The notes below the pieces were generated by a model that did no database searches, had not been told where the DNA came from, and worked only from the letters and a program-made list of their open reading frames with translations. A DNA stretch of 64,000 nucleotides from positions 4,539,535 through 4,603,534 of the forward strand of contig NZ_CP054043.1 in the NCBI RefSeq assembly GCF_013282725.1, given 5' to 3'. Positions 56,221 through 64,000 of this stretch are shown here, one piece after another. Position numbers and translations under genes: made by a program. Numbering within the stretch: position 1 is the stretch's first letter; each line of letters starts with the position of its first letter. This DNA comes from Yersinia mollaretii ATCC 43969. Lineage in GTDB: Bacteria; Pseudomonadota; Gammaproteobacteria; Enterobacterales; Enterobacteriaceae.

Positions 56221-56844
56221 TTAGGGCATACCATTCGCGCCGTACAGTAGAAAACCTGGGTGTTGTTTAAGACGTGAGAAGTAATCGGTTAAAGCTGGGA
56301 AGTCGGGCCGCTGGAAAGGCGTCATTAACCAACGGTTTAATGATAAGCCGATGACAATATCTGACAATGTAAAATGCGCGCCAGCAACATAAGCCCCTGT
56401 GGATACCAACCGATTTTCAAGAATCCCCATCAATCGGTTCCACTCATCACAGGCCGAGGCCAACAAGGCCACATCCTGATAGTCAGGGTGTTGTCGTACC
56501 CGCGACATAAAGACATAGCGCCACGCATTGTTCAGATCTGTCGCCTGCCAATCCATCCACATCTCAACTTTTGCGCGGCTGAGCGCATCTTGCGGTAATA
56601 GATCTTGGCGGCCCTCCTTTGTCACCAAATAGCGGCAGATAGTATTGGATTCCCAAAGCACCGTGTCGCCATCGATTAACACCGGAACCAGCCCATTGGG
56701 ATTGAGTGCCAAAAATTCAGGTTCCTGCGTAGAACGAAAACCGCTACCCCAATTTTGCTGATCGACAGGTAAACCCAACTCATAACAAGTCCAGAGAACT
56801 TTACGCACATTAATCGATGAATCTTTACCCAATAATTGCAACAT
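56221..56844 (-). CDS. Glutathione S-transferase family protein
   Basis: A 207-residue cytosolic GST. N-terminal thioredoxin-like fold (MLQLLGKDSSINVRKVLWTCYELGLPVD; VPVLIDGDTVLWESNTICRYL) and an all-helical C-domain (ALSRAKVEMWMDWQ, FTLSDIVIGLSLNRW). It conjugates or reduces with glutathione; the substrate is unknown. The ATG 56844 follows AAGAGG; the open frame extends 21 codons upstream but lacks a ribosome site. Terminator at 56163. Confidence 0.88.
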   Translation of the reverse strand: MLQLLGKDSSINVRKVLWTCYELGLPVDQQNWGSGFRSTQEPEFLALNPNGLVPVLIDGDTVLWESNTICRYLVTKEGRQDLLPQDALSRAKVEMWMDWQATDLNNAWRYVFMSRVRQHPDYQDVALLASACDEWNRLMGILENRLVSTGAYVAGAHFTLSDIVIGLSLNRWLMTPFQRPDFPALTDYFSRLKQHPGFLLYGANGMP

Positions 56845-57058
56845 AATGCCTCTTCTATCATTACCGTTATTTTCGCCACGGGTCACTCGTACCCCAACAA
56901 TGACCATTCCATTAATACCTGAGTGCTCTATTTTACGTCTTATAAACTCGAATAAAATATCATATTTAGTGACTGTTATTCGCCATATTCGAATCCTTCC
57001 TCAGCTTATTTGTACTACAATTATTAGACTCTAACGAATTGCCAATGAGGGCTTTGTT

Positions 57059-57439
57059 ATGACTGCAATAGATGTCATGTGGGTAGGACTGGGTGGCGGC
57101 ATCGGTTCACTTTTGCGATGGTGGATAGGGTTGAGAGTCGGAAAAATCTATAAAGGTCCTCTCCCGCTCGGTACATTTCTGATCAATATTTCCGGTGCTT
57201 TTGTTATTGGCTATCTGAGTATTCTTTTTAATGTTGACTGGCGTGATCGCTATGGCGATTTAATGAATGCGGCGGTATTAACCGGTATTTTAGGTGGCTA
57301 TACCACTTTCAGTAGCATGCAATTGGATGCGGCAAAATTAGCGACTGCCCGTGGCAGAGCTATCGCCGCCGGATATTTGATTATTTCGGTCTTGGTCGGC
57401 CTCATCGCGGCAGCATTTGGTGCGTGGCTAGCTTATTAA
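57059..57439 (+). CDS. crcB: Fluoride channel CrcB, first of two
   Basis: A 126-residue Fluc channel with four membrane helices: GGGIGSLLRWWIG at the N-terminus, GTFLINISGAFVIGYL (about 41-56), LTGILGGYTTFSSMQLDA (about 77-94). It exports fluoride as a dimer. Followed by a second crcB gene, the tandem arrangement used by heterodimeric Fluc pairs. GAGGGCTTTGTT precedes the ATG. No crcB-type fluoride riboswitch is recognised upstream. Confidence 0.93.
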   Translation: MTAIDVMWVGLGGGIGSLLRWWIGLRVGKIYKGPLPLGTFLINISGAFVIGYLSILFNVDWRDRYGDLMNAAVLTGILGGYTTFSSMQLDAAKLATARGRAIAAGYLIISVLVGLIAAAFGAWLAY

Positions 57440-57470
57440 TCGAAGACTGGTTTATTAATTGGAGAATGTT

Positions 57471-57875
57471 ATGCCAAATCTTCTTATTCTCGTCTTTGTC
57501 GGTGGTGCATTTGGTGCCATGTGCCGTGAGTTCATTATGCTGTCAGTACCACGGCTGGCCGACGGATTCCCGATGGATATTTTTATTGCCAATATCATTG
57601 CCGCATTTTTATTGGGGCTAACCACCTCTCTCTTTAAAAAAGACAAAATTAACCAATATGTGCATCTCATGGTGGGGACGGGGATCATGGGCGGGCTGTC
57701 GACATTTTCCAGCTTTGTATTTGGAGCCGTCGAAATGATGAAAAACCCGACAGGGGTTTTAGTCTCAATCTGCTATTTGGTCGCCAGCCTTATTGTGGGT
57801 TTTATCGCGGTGGAATTGGGTTTAATGGTCGGCCCAAAAGAGAAGCCTAAAGATCCACAAGCCGCAGCGGAATAA
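57471..57875 (+). CDS. crcB: Fluoride channel CrcB, second of two
   Basis: A 134-residue Fluc protein: [53 protein letters not shown] and a C-terminal tail with [12 protein letters not shown]. The ATG at 57471 follows GGAG with normal spacing; a TTG at 57459 is not needed. The 31-bp gap to the first crcB gene and conserved order suggest a co-expressed heterodimer. A terminator follows at 57915. Confidence 0.93.
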   Translation: MPNLLILVFVGGAFGAMCREFIMLSVPRLADGFPMDIFIANIIAAFLLGLTTSLFKKDKINQYVHLMVGTGIMGGLSTFSSFVFGAVEMMKNPTGVLVSICYLVASLIVGFIAVELGLMVGPKEKPKDPQAAAE

Positions 57876-57914
57876 ATAACCAATCGCTGGATGTCGCCCA
57901 AAGCAGAAAAACCA

Positions 57915-57940
57915 ACACCCTCAGTACCGAGGGTGTTTTT
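57915..57940. terminator. Terminator between crcB and the potassium channel gene
   Basis: ACACCCTC-AGTACC-GAGGGTGT with TTTT, in the 97-bp gap between the convergent genes. Confidence 0.85.
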
Positions 57941-57971
57941 ATAAGTTATTACTGATAATAACTCGCTGTAA

Positions 57972-59147
57972 TTAATCTAATTTTTGGCATTTACCAAAAA
58001 ACATTTCCGTAATAAGGGAGTTATTGATGGTCTCGCCATTCAGAGTTCTAACCAGCAGTTCACTGCCTAATAAGGGGAGTGAGAACACCATATCAGGATT
58101 CACCCGTTTCACTTTCTCCATATTCTGTGTTTCATTTACTAATGCCAATGTTTTGGTGCCTGCACCGGCAATCTCTTTAGCAGCCAGAATAGTAAAGGTG
58201 TTATCGGCATCACTGCTGCATAATGCAATGATATATTTTGCTCTAGCGGCACCGGCCAATTTCAGCGTTTCGACCGAAGAGGGGTCACCCTCGATAATAT
58301 CTGCATGCGAAGGAAAGTTGTGTTGACTGCCGACGGCGCAAACGACAGTGACATCATCACCCCGGTCACGCAGACCGTTATAGACATTCAACGCCAAAGA
58401 ACCGGAACCGACAATAATAAAATGATTTTTACGTTCCACGTGATAAATCCTACCTTTAACTATGCGTTTAATATTATTACTGATTATCGGACCGGCAATA
58501 GAAGCAATCGAAGTCGCAAAGACAGTAATACCAGCAATAATCACCGTAAGAGTGAACATTCTCGCCACAGTGGTATGTGGAATAATGTCCCCGAAACCCA
58601 CCGTTGACATACAGACAATCGCGAAATAGAACGCAGTCGGTAAATCAGTGACTACCGGTGCGAATTCATTGCCCATGTAAAGTGTACCCAACATGCTATA
58701 GACGATTAATGAGCAAATACTTGCGATCGCAAAGAATGTCGCACTACCGAGACTGTAATGATCAAACTCTCGCCAATAAAACAGCAGAGCAACAATGACA
58801 ATAAGGGAATAAGTCGTCATCTTGTTCTGATCTTTCAGAATAAAGATATTGATAGCAACCAGAGTAAACAGTAATAACACTGTCAGGAACCATGCGGTAC
58901 GGATCTTCATCGACACTGCAAATGCCATCAGTATCAATAGCAGACCGATCATAAATTGCGGTATTTCAAATAAATCAAGAAAACTTAACGCCTCCTGCCA
59001 AGTACTGAAATTATTTATCGCCTCTGTTGAATGAGAGATCGCCCGGAAAAGCACGGGGCTTAACACCAGACACCCATTAATGGCCACCAAAATAGCCAGC
59101 AAAAGTGGTATTGATACCTTAGTCTTAATTTCCTGTAATATTTTCAT
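57972..59147 (-). CDS. Kch-like voltage-gated potassium channel with RCK domain
   Basis: A 391-residue protein with six N-terminal membrane helices (about residues 14-215), a pore loop with the filter STVGFGD (TVGFGD instead of the commoner TVGYGD) and a C-terminal RCK/TrkA-N domain (HFIIVGSGSLALNVYNGLRDRGDDVTVV, about 237-265). It moves potassium across the inner membrane under regulation by the RCK domain. ATG 59147 is preferred, one codon after a TTG. It stands alone and is convergent with crcB. Confidence 0.88.
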   Translation of the reverse strand: MKILQEIKTKVSIPLLLAILVAINGCLVLSPVLFRAISHSTEAINNFSTWQEALSFLDLFEIPQFMIGLLLILMAFAVSMKIRTAWFLTVLLLFTLVAINIFILKDQNKMTTYSLIVIVALLFYWREFDHYSLGSATFFAIASICSLIVYSMLGTLYMGNEFAPVVTDLPTAFYFAIVCMSTVGFGDIIPHTTVARMFTLTVIIAGITVFATSIASIAGPIISNNIKRIVKGRIYHVERKNHFIIVGSGSLALNVYNGLRDRGDDVTVVCAVGSQHNFPSHADIIEGDPSSVETLKLAGAARAKYIIALCSSDADNTFTILAAKEIAGAGTKTLALVNETQNMEKVKRVNPDMVFSLPLLGSELLVRTLNGETINNSLITEMFFGKCQKLD

Positions 59148-59593
59148 CAATAGAGTGACTAAAATTGTTATAGGTAGATTAAGTATAGATAATTAATGAG
59201 ATATTTCATGGCAAAAACAGACTATTTTTGACTAAAATCAAAAGAGAAACTTATTGAATATAGCGAGAGTTTCACGAATTTATAGACATCTAATATTCAC
59301 GTCGCGCAATGAAATTATCATTAGAAAAAAAACAATAATCACTTTCACTATAAAAAGCATGCAACCCTATGGATTAAATATATTTTTACGGGTTGTAAAG
59401 TTATTCATACTGAATAGCAAGAGAAATATTGAATTTAATTATTGGCATTAGCCGCCGTTATAAACAATAATATAGCCGTTCTCTGGAACTTAACCCTACC
59501 GGAGTTCATCTATCTGAGTGATATTTATCACCCTTAACTGAGTGCTGTTTATTTACAGCCAAATAAGTTTGACAGATAAATAAGGAAATAAGC
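59148..59593. other. AT-rich gap between the channel gene and hdeB-like gene
   Basis: This 446-bp stretch holds the promoters of both divergent genes. A 65-codon reading frame inside it (59254-59451) shows low-complexity AT-rich codons and no ribosome site, so I reject it as a gene. I see no further element. Confidence 0.5.
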
Positions 59594-59929
59594 ATGTCCT
59601 ACAAATCACTTCGTAACATTGCATTGACTGGTTTATTACTTTCCGCTGCCGCCACCTCTTTTGCAGCAACCACTAGCGCAACCGGGACCACCCCGAGTGA
59701 TATGACCTGCAAAGAGTTCCTGGATCTGAATCCTAAATCAATGACTCCCGTTGTTTATTGGGTATTGAATGATGATACTCAATATAAACATGGCGATTAT
59801 GTTGATTTGCATGAGACAGACACCATCGTGACACCCAAGGTGGTTGAAGTGTGCAAAAAGGCACCTGAAAGTAAACTGTCTGAAATGAAGCAGGATATTT
59901 TAAATTTCGCTAAGAAACACAATATGTAA
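59594..59929 (+). CDS. HdeB-like periplasmic acid-stress chaperone
   Basis: A 111-residue protein with a signal peptide (YKSLRNIALTGLLLSAAATSFA, cleavage about residue 24) and an HdeA/HdeB-type domain with two cysteines: DMTCKEFLDLNPKSMTPVVYWVLNDD (first Cys) and VEVCKKAPESKLSEMK (second Cys). The pair forms the disulphide of HdeB. HdeB protects periplasmic proteins at low pH. Near urease, also acid-protective, it suggests a common theme. AAGGAAATAAGC precedes the ATG. Confidence 0.87.
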   Translation: MSYKSLRNIALTGLLLSAAATSFAATTSATGTTPSDMTCKEFLDLNPKSMTPVVYWVLNDDTQYKHGDYVDLHETDTIVTPKVVEVCKKAPESKLSEMKQDILNFAKKHNM

Positions 59930-59951
59930 TTGCAGAGTATCATGCAGTCAG

Positions 59952-59991
59952 TAAGGCACTCATGAGTCATAACAACTTAATGAGTGCCTTA
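59952..59991. terminator. Hairpin after the hdeB-like gene
   Basis: TAAGGCACTCAT pairs with ATGAGTGCCTTA around a 16-base loop, followed by TATTTTG. Between the convergent hdeB-like and nickel-permease genes; may end both. Confidence 0.7.
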
Positions 59992-60043
59992 TATTTTGTG
60001 ACTTATCTATTTTTTAGGTGATCTATTTTTAAGTACTATGGTT

Positions 60044-61102
60044 CTAACGACTGATGCTTAATTTATCGTAACCACGGACATAATAGTTAACGGCTGAAAT
60101 TAACCAACAGAGTATAAACATACCAATAATCCAGTAGCCTATCTCGCCTAAATTCTCACTGATATTATTGATTGGCGTCCAAATCCCACCAGTTAAATTA
60201 AGCTTATCTGCAATGAGTCCTAGCGCCTCAATCCCACCAATAAAGAAAGCAATGATAACGGAAGCCGCTGTAATGGTAATGTTGTAATAGAGTTTTCGCA
60301 CCGGTTTAGAGAATGCCCAACCATAAGCGCCAATCATCACAAAATTATCAAGTGAGTCGATCAAGGCCATCCCCGCGGCAAATAAAATGGGGAATACCAT
60401 AATTGACCACAGATTCATACCGTGGGTTGCACTGGCAGCGGAAATACCTAATACCCCAATTTCAGTGGCCGTATCAAAACCCAAGCCGAATAAAAAACCT
60501 ACCGGGTACATATGCCAGCTTTTACTCACCATGTTGAACACACGTTTGAAGATTCTGGCGAGAAAGCCCCCATTATTGACCACCAGCAGATCAAGTTCTT
60601 CGTCTTTATAGATATGCCCCGCTTTGACCTGCTTGAACTTTTTGTACACTGAAATCAGGATGGCTAAATTAAGAAAACCAAACAGCAATAAAAACAGTGA
60701 TGAAACCAGCGTGCCAATTAAACCACCGGTTTCATGGAACCAAGCCATATTATTCTTAAATGCCATTGCCGTTGCCGCGATGGCCAGTGAAGCTAGTATT
60801 ACGATGGTTGAATGGCCGAGAGAGAAGAAGGTGCCGACCGCAATCGGCGTCTTACCCTGCTGCATCAGTTTGCGGGTGACATTATCAATGGCCGCAATAT
60901 GATCCGCATCAACCGCGTGACGAAGACCAAAGCTATAAGCCAAAAACGCCATCCCCATCAAGACGGCATTGTCATTAAACTCAATAAAGGCCCAACCCCA
61001 TGCCAGCCCGTTGACAATCAGTAAACCTATCAGCAAGTAGATAGCACGAAGCTTAGTTTGCCGATTGCCAAAGGCGCTACTTCTCTCTATTCCTGTCGTC
61101 AT
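60044..61102 (-). CDS. Nickel/cobalt permease, NixA/HoxN family
   Basis: A 352-residue membrane protein with about eight helices. The nickel signature HAVDADHIAAIDN lies at about residues 62-74, GHSTIV follows, and GFDTATE appears near 210. It supplies nickel to urease. GGAGTACAAAC precedes the ATG. The gene ends the ureF-ureG-ureD-yut-permease arrangement known from Yersinia urease clusters. Confidence 0.93.
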   Translation of the reverse strand: MTTGIERSSAFGNRQTKLRAIYLLIGLLIVNGLAWGWAFIEFNDNAVLMGMAFLAYSFGLRHAVDADHIAAIDNVTRKLMQQGKTPIAVGTFFSLGHSTIVILASLAIAATAMAFKNNMAWFHETGGLIGTLVSSLFLLLFGFLNLAILISVYKKFKQVKAGHIYKDEELDLLVVNNGGFLARIFKRVFNMVSKSWHMYPVGFLFGLGFDTATEIGVLGISAASATHGMNLWSIMVFPILFAAGMALIDSLDNFVMIGAYGWAFSKPVRKLYYNITITAASVIIAFFIGGIEALGLIADKLNLTGGIWTPINNISENLGEIGYWIIGMFILCWLISAVNYYVRGYDKLSISR

Positions 61103-61125
61103 GTTTGTACTCCAGAATAAGATCG

Positions 61126-62118
61126 CTATTGTCGATGCGCAGGCATCACCTCTTTATTCGGTACCAGGAATAACCATGAGGCCAACACAAATGGCATGGT
61201 TAACGTCGGAATGCCAATCGGCGACAGTAAAGTATTGAGTGCCCCTTGAACAATGACAGTGAAAATAACGCCAACAATGGTGTAAGCCAGAACACGCCAA
61301 CTGGGCTTATTGAAGGTAGAACCCAAGGCAATAGCGGTTAATACGGCGCTGAAAGCATAAAGCCCGGCATTAATACTCTGGTGATCTGCATCGAGGAAAA
61401 CGGCGGTAAGGATTGCTAATAACGCGCCACAGACGCCAAAAATAGCCGCCCATAGCGATTCAACCGCTAAGCCAATAACAAATAATATGCCGCCAATTAA
61501 GCTGCTGAATAAAAATACCTGTGAAATGCCGTTAAACATGCTGACAAAAATATTGCTCTGCGCGAAAAAATTACTGCTATCCAAAACGAGCTGATGCGGG
61601 AGAGCTGGCGTCGGAAGTCCGCTGCTATGGAGACCGGCAAAGGCATAGCTGCCCAGCAATATCATCCAGGTGGTTAAGACAAAAGGAGCGGTCAGTGCGG
61701 CGACTTTCCAGGTTTTTAAAATATCGGCGATACAAACAGTGACAATGACCGAGACGATACTGCCCAAGATAATGCAGGCCCAAAGTACCGGCGTGACGAC
61801 CAAAAATGTCGGCAGTGCCGCGCCGACTAAACAGCCGTTATAACCATATAATCCGGCCCGCCATGATTTACGGTCACGCATGGTTAGCCCGGTTAAGGTG
61901 GCAACCACCGTACCCAGCACACAGCCATAAGCCACCGCCGGATTCCCCTCACCATAAGCGCCGACAAATATGGCGATAAAAAAGAATAGCCCCGTTAATG
62001 GGTTATTTTGGAACATAACCTGTGCGCAGCCACGCAAAGTGGTATCGATAAATTCAATGAAAACATTCGAAGCACTTAATTGTGCCCAACCGGATTGATT
62101 GCCCGTTTTCGTATTCAT
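61126..62118 (-). CDS. yut: Urea transporter Yut
   Basis: A 330-residue UT-type urea channel with about ten membrane segments: FIDTTLRGCAQVMFQNNPLTGLFF (about 24-47, repeat 1) and a matching second half (GISQVFLFSSLIGGILF). Passive uptake feeds the cytoplasmic urease. The start is placed at MNTKTGN after AAGGGTAAAATA; the open frame extends 21 codons upstream. Lies between ureD and the nickel permease gene. Confidence 0.93.
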   Translation of the reverse strand: MNTKTGNQSGWAQLSASNVFIEFIDTTLRGCAQVMFQNNPLTGLFFFIAIFVGAYGEGNPAVAYGCVLGTVVATLTGLTMRDRKSWRAGLYGYNGCLVGAALPTFLVVTPVLWACIILGSIVSVIVTVCIADILKTWKVAALTAPFVLTTWMILLGSYAFAGLHSSGLPTPALPHQLVLDSSNFFAQSNIFVSMFNGISQVFLFSSLIGGILFVIGLAVESLWAAIFGVCGALLAILTAVFLDADHQSINAGLYAFSAVLTAIALGSTFNKPSWRVLAYTIVGVIFTVIVQGALNTLLSPIGIPTLTMPFVLASWLFLVPNKEVMPAHRQ

Positions 62119-62217
62119 TATTTTACCCTTCTTACTTGAAGCCGCAGCTGTGTTAGCTGCACTCCTCTGTTGTTGCAGCAATTTCTGACTGCAACGCCTA
62201 TAACGTTGAGCGGCACC

Positions 62218-63183
62218 TTAACGCCACAAGAATTTTTCCGGCAAGGTAATACCGAGAATTTCCTCGCGGGCGATTTTCCAGAATTGTCGAATTTCAGCCT
62301 TAACACCGCCGCTGTCGATGCCCAGCGCTTTAAATACCAAACCGCAATCATTGGGTAATCGGGTTGCCCCACTGGCAATGCCACCATTAATATCAAATCG
62401 CGCGGGAACCCGAGCCAGAATGCGGTCGTGATGCTCTTTTGGGGTTAATAAAATTACGTTGCCGAAAGCATCGAATGTTTGCATCACACCAATAGCATCA
62501 AGACTTTCTGACTTCGGTTGCAATATATATTTCTCAACAAACAGCTCCTTGCCAGCTAAATCCTGTGCCGCCACTCTTGATGAGTAAACATCAAAACCAA
62601 AGCGCTCTTCCGCGTGGTGATATTTACGCCCAGACATCAGCACTTCGGAATAGATCGCGGTCGCTGTCGGATGAATATTAATGGTGGTCTCCGTAATAAA
62701 ACGTGAATTACGGTGCGGGATTAGCGGGTCCGGCATAAATTCCAGATAGCCCCCCTCTTCCACGGTGAAATGTTGTATTTGCGATGCGTAGTTCGCATTC
62801 ATCATGTGCACTTTGGTTGCCGATTGTGTAGTGACATGAGCACAGGCTCCGGCCTCCACATGCACATCTGTTGCCAGCCGGTCCCCCTGCAAAATGCAGC
62901 CCGCCGTCGAGATCATGGTGACACAAGGTAACTCGGGCATCTCCTCATCCCAATAGAGTGCTTTTTGCACCAAGGAAGGCACCCGTCTTTCCATTTCTGC
63001 CAAAACACTGCGCTGTCCACGTTTGGCGAATCTCAGTTTGAGATAGCCACTTTTCCCTACGGCCCCGCTACGCATTTGCGCCGGTTCGTCCTGATATTTC
63101 GCGAGTTCCGGCGCGTTAATACCTAAGGCGTGAGCACGAACCCGTGAAGGTGTTTCCACGATATTCTGGCTCTGGGATGTCAT
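62218..63183 (-). CDS. ureD: Urease accessory protein UreD
   Basis: UreD (UreH) forms the UreDFG chaperone that carries nickel into the urease apoprotein. The 321-residue protein has the family [24 protein letters not shown] (about 45-68), [13 protein letters not shown] near 110 and [18 protein letters not shown] near 170. It overlaps the ureG stop by four bases (ATGA). Confidence 0.95.
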   Translation of the reverse strand: MTSQSQNIVETPSRVRAHALGINAPELAKYQDEPAQMRSGAVGKSGYLKLRFAKRGQRSVLAEMERRVPSLVQKALYWDEEMPELPCVTMISTAGCILQGDRLATDVHVEAGACAHVTTQSATKVHMMNANYASQIQHFTVEEGGYLEFMPDPLIPHRNSRFITETTINIHPTATAIYSEVLMSGRKYHHAEERFGFDVYSSRVAAQDLAGKELFVEKYILQPKSESLDAIGVMQTFDAFGNVILLTPKEHHDRILARVPARFDINGGIASGATRLPNDCGLVFKALGIDSGGVKAEIRQFWKIAREEILGITLPEKFLWR

Positions 63184-63845
63184 GCGTTGGCTCCTTCAGG
63201 TTGGACGTGGGTAAACAGGAAGTCGCGCATAATCATGTCCACCAGCTCTTCAATACCCTGCCCAGTTTTACAGTTGGTCAGGATATAAGGGCGCTCGCCA
63301 CGGACGACTTTGGTGTCACTCTCCATCACATCCAGACTGGCACCCACATAAGGGGCAAGGTCAATTTTGTTGATGACCAGAATATCGGCCTGAACCAAAC
63401 CGGGGCCATTTTTGCGTGGGATTTTCTCCCCTTCGGCCACATCAATGACATAGATATAGAAGTCAGCCAGTGCCGGGCTGAAAGTGAGTGTCAGGTTATC
63501 ACCGCCACTTTCAATCATAATTAGGTCGCTATCGGGGAAGCGCTCTTCCATCTCTTCCACGGCGGCAATGTTCATACTGGGGTCTTCGCGCACGGCGGTA
63601 TGCGGGCAGGCACCGGTCTCCACCCCGAGAATTTTCTCTTCATCTAAAATGCCTTTCAGTGTGCGTTTGACCTGTTTGGCATCTTCGGTGGTGACGATAT
63701 CATTGGTGATAATCAGTGGCTTAACGCCCCGCTTAATCAGAATGGGGGTGATCACTTCAATGATGGCGGTTTTACCTGAACCGACCGGGCCACCAATACC
63801 AATGCGGGTAATCTTTTTGCGTTTATCGGTTGAATGGCTATTCAC
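63180..63845 (-). CDS. ureG: Urease accessory GTPase UreG
   Basis: UreG is a SIMIBI-class GTPase that delivers nickel to urease. The 221-residue protein shows P-loop [15 protein letters not shown] (about 15-29), the ESGGDN motif near 115 and [13 protein letters not shown] at 63845 ([11 protein letters not shown]) after AAGAGGATTATCCC is chosen; an in-frame ATG further upstream gives an extension not seen in the family. It is coupled to ureD. Confidence 0.95.
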   Translation of the reverse strand: MNSHSTDKRKKITRIGIGGPVGSGKTAIIEVITPILIKRGVKPLIITNDIVTTEDAKQVKRTLKGILDEEKILGVETGACPHTAVREDPSMNIAAVEEMEERFPDSDLIMIESGGDNLTLTFSPALADFYIYVIDVAEGEKIPRKNGPGLVQADILVINKIDLAPYVGASLDVMESDTKVVRGERPYILTNCKTGQGIEELVDMIMRDFLFTHVQPEGANA

Positions 63846-63961
63846 GGGATAATCCTCTTCATTTAATCTGATTTGGGTCAGTGCTCGGTTCACAGCAAAC
63901 CCAGCACTCAAAATTCATTCTTGTTTATCAGTCAATCGCTCACTGATTAATTGTTCACTGA

Positions 63962-64000
63962 TTAATTGCTGAATAGGCGGACATGGGCTTTCACATGCAC
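63962..64000 (-). CDS. ureF: Probable C-terminal end of ureF, cut by window edge
   Basis: The last 39 bases read on the reverse strand VHVKAHVRLFSN then TAA. A short ending of the form xxRLFxS is typical of UreF C-termini, and ureF precedes ureG in Yersinia. Only a dozen codons are visible, so identity rests on position and the end motif. Confidence 0.5.
   Translation of the reverse strand: MHVKAHVRLFSN

Noticed and set aside
56908-57058. Possible fluoride riboswitch before crcB
   Set aside because: The region lacks the conserved pseudoknot sequences of the crcB motif as far as can be judged by eye.
59254-59451. 65-codon ORF in the gap before the hdeB-like gene
   Set aside because: Low-complexity AT-rich composition, no ribosome site and no recognisable pattern.

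Overview
The window is chromosomal DNA of an enteric gamma-proteobacterium, almost certainly a Yersinia species. The gene order yfhH-yfhL-(acpS-pdxJ-recO-era-rnc-lepB-lepA)-rseCBA-rpoE-nadB-trmN6-srmB-grcA-ung-grpE-nadK-recN-bamE-rnfH-ratA-smpB-ssrA is the enterobacterial core order. A urease cluster followed by a urea channel and a nickel permease, together with the protein sequences, points to Yersinia. The species cannot be fixed from the sequence alone.

Positions 1-26220 are conserved core: cell-wall recycling (murQ), a SIS-domain regulator, a ferredoxin, a GntP-family permease, then lipid, cofactor, ribosome and RNA maturation genes, the sigma-E regulon core, NAD synthesis, DNA repair, a BAM lipoprotein and the trans-translation pair smpB/ssrA. 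Several textbook control sites can be read directly: two LexA boxes before recN, a sigma-32 promoter before grpE, an FNR box before grcA and a sigma-E promoter inside the leader ORF rseD. One low-GC membrane-protein gene of unknown function sits between lepA and rseC.

Positions about 26200-48440 are a genomic island inserted at the 3' end of ssrA. It carries a CP4-57/P4-type integrase with repeated arm sites, an AlpA-like regulator, an inovirus-Gp2/YfjJ-like protein with an HUH-type motif downstream of a dense inverted-repeat cluster, and at the other end a yfjP-WYL-ArdB-RadC-CbtA/CbeA-DUF4942 block typical of enterobacterial CP4-like islands. Between these halves sits a 9.5-kb leftward defence cargo. 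It contains (a) a Gabija-type pair, an OLD-family ATPase/TOPRIM nuclease plus a UvrD-like helicase, and (b) an operon of a sigma-like protein, a small regulator-like protein, a 1136-residue ImmA/IrrE peptidase-UvrD helicase-PD-(D/E)XK-like fusion, a multi-ubiquitin-domain protein and an overlapping unknown ORF. Unit (b) is the best candidate here for an undescribed system. An IS630-type remnant marks the right side of the cargo.

Positions 48440-49131 hold a second terminator resembling the ssrA one and a decayed integrase with its own repeat sites, so a second, older island probably once stood in tandem. Positions 49382-50519 hold an orphan exported protein and a fragment of a polyamine antiporter gene.

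Positions 50548-64000 return to ordinary chromosome: a chitobiose/cellobiose PTS operon (chbB, chbC, a GH1 6-phospho-beta-glucosidase, chbA, chbR, chbG), a glutathione S-transferase, tandem crcB fluoride-channel genes, a Kch-like potassium channel, an HdeB-like periplasmic acid-stress protein, and the distal urease cluster (ureF end, ureG, ureD, yut, nickel permease). No CRISPR array, rRNA or tRNA gene was seen.
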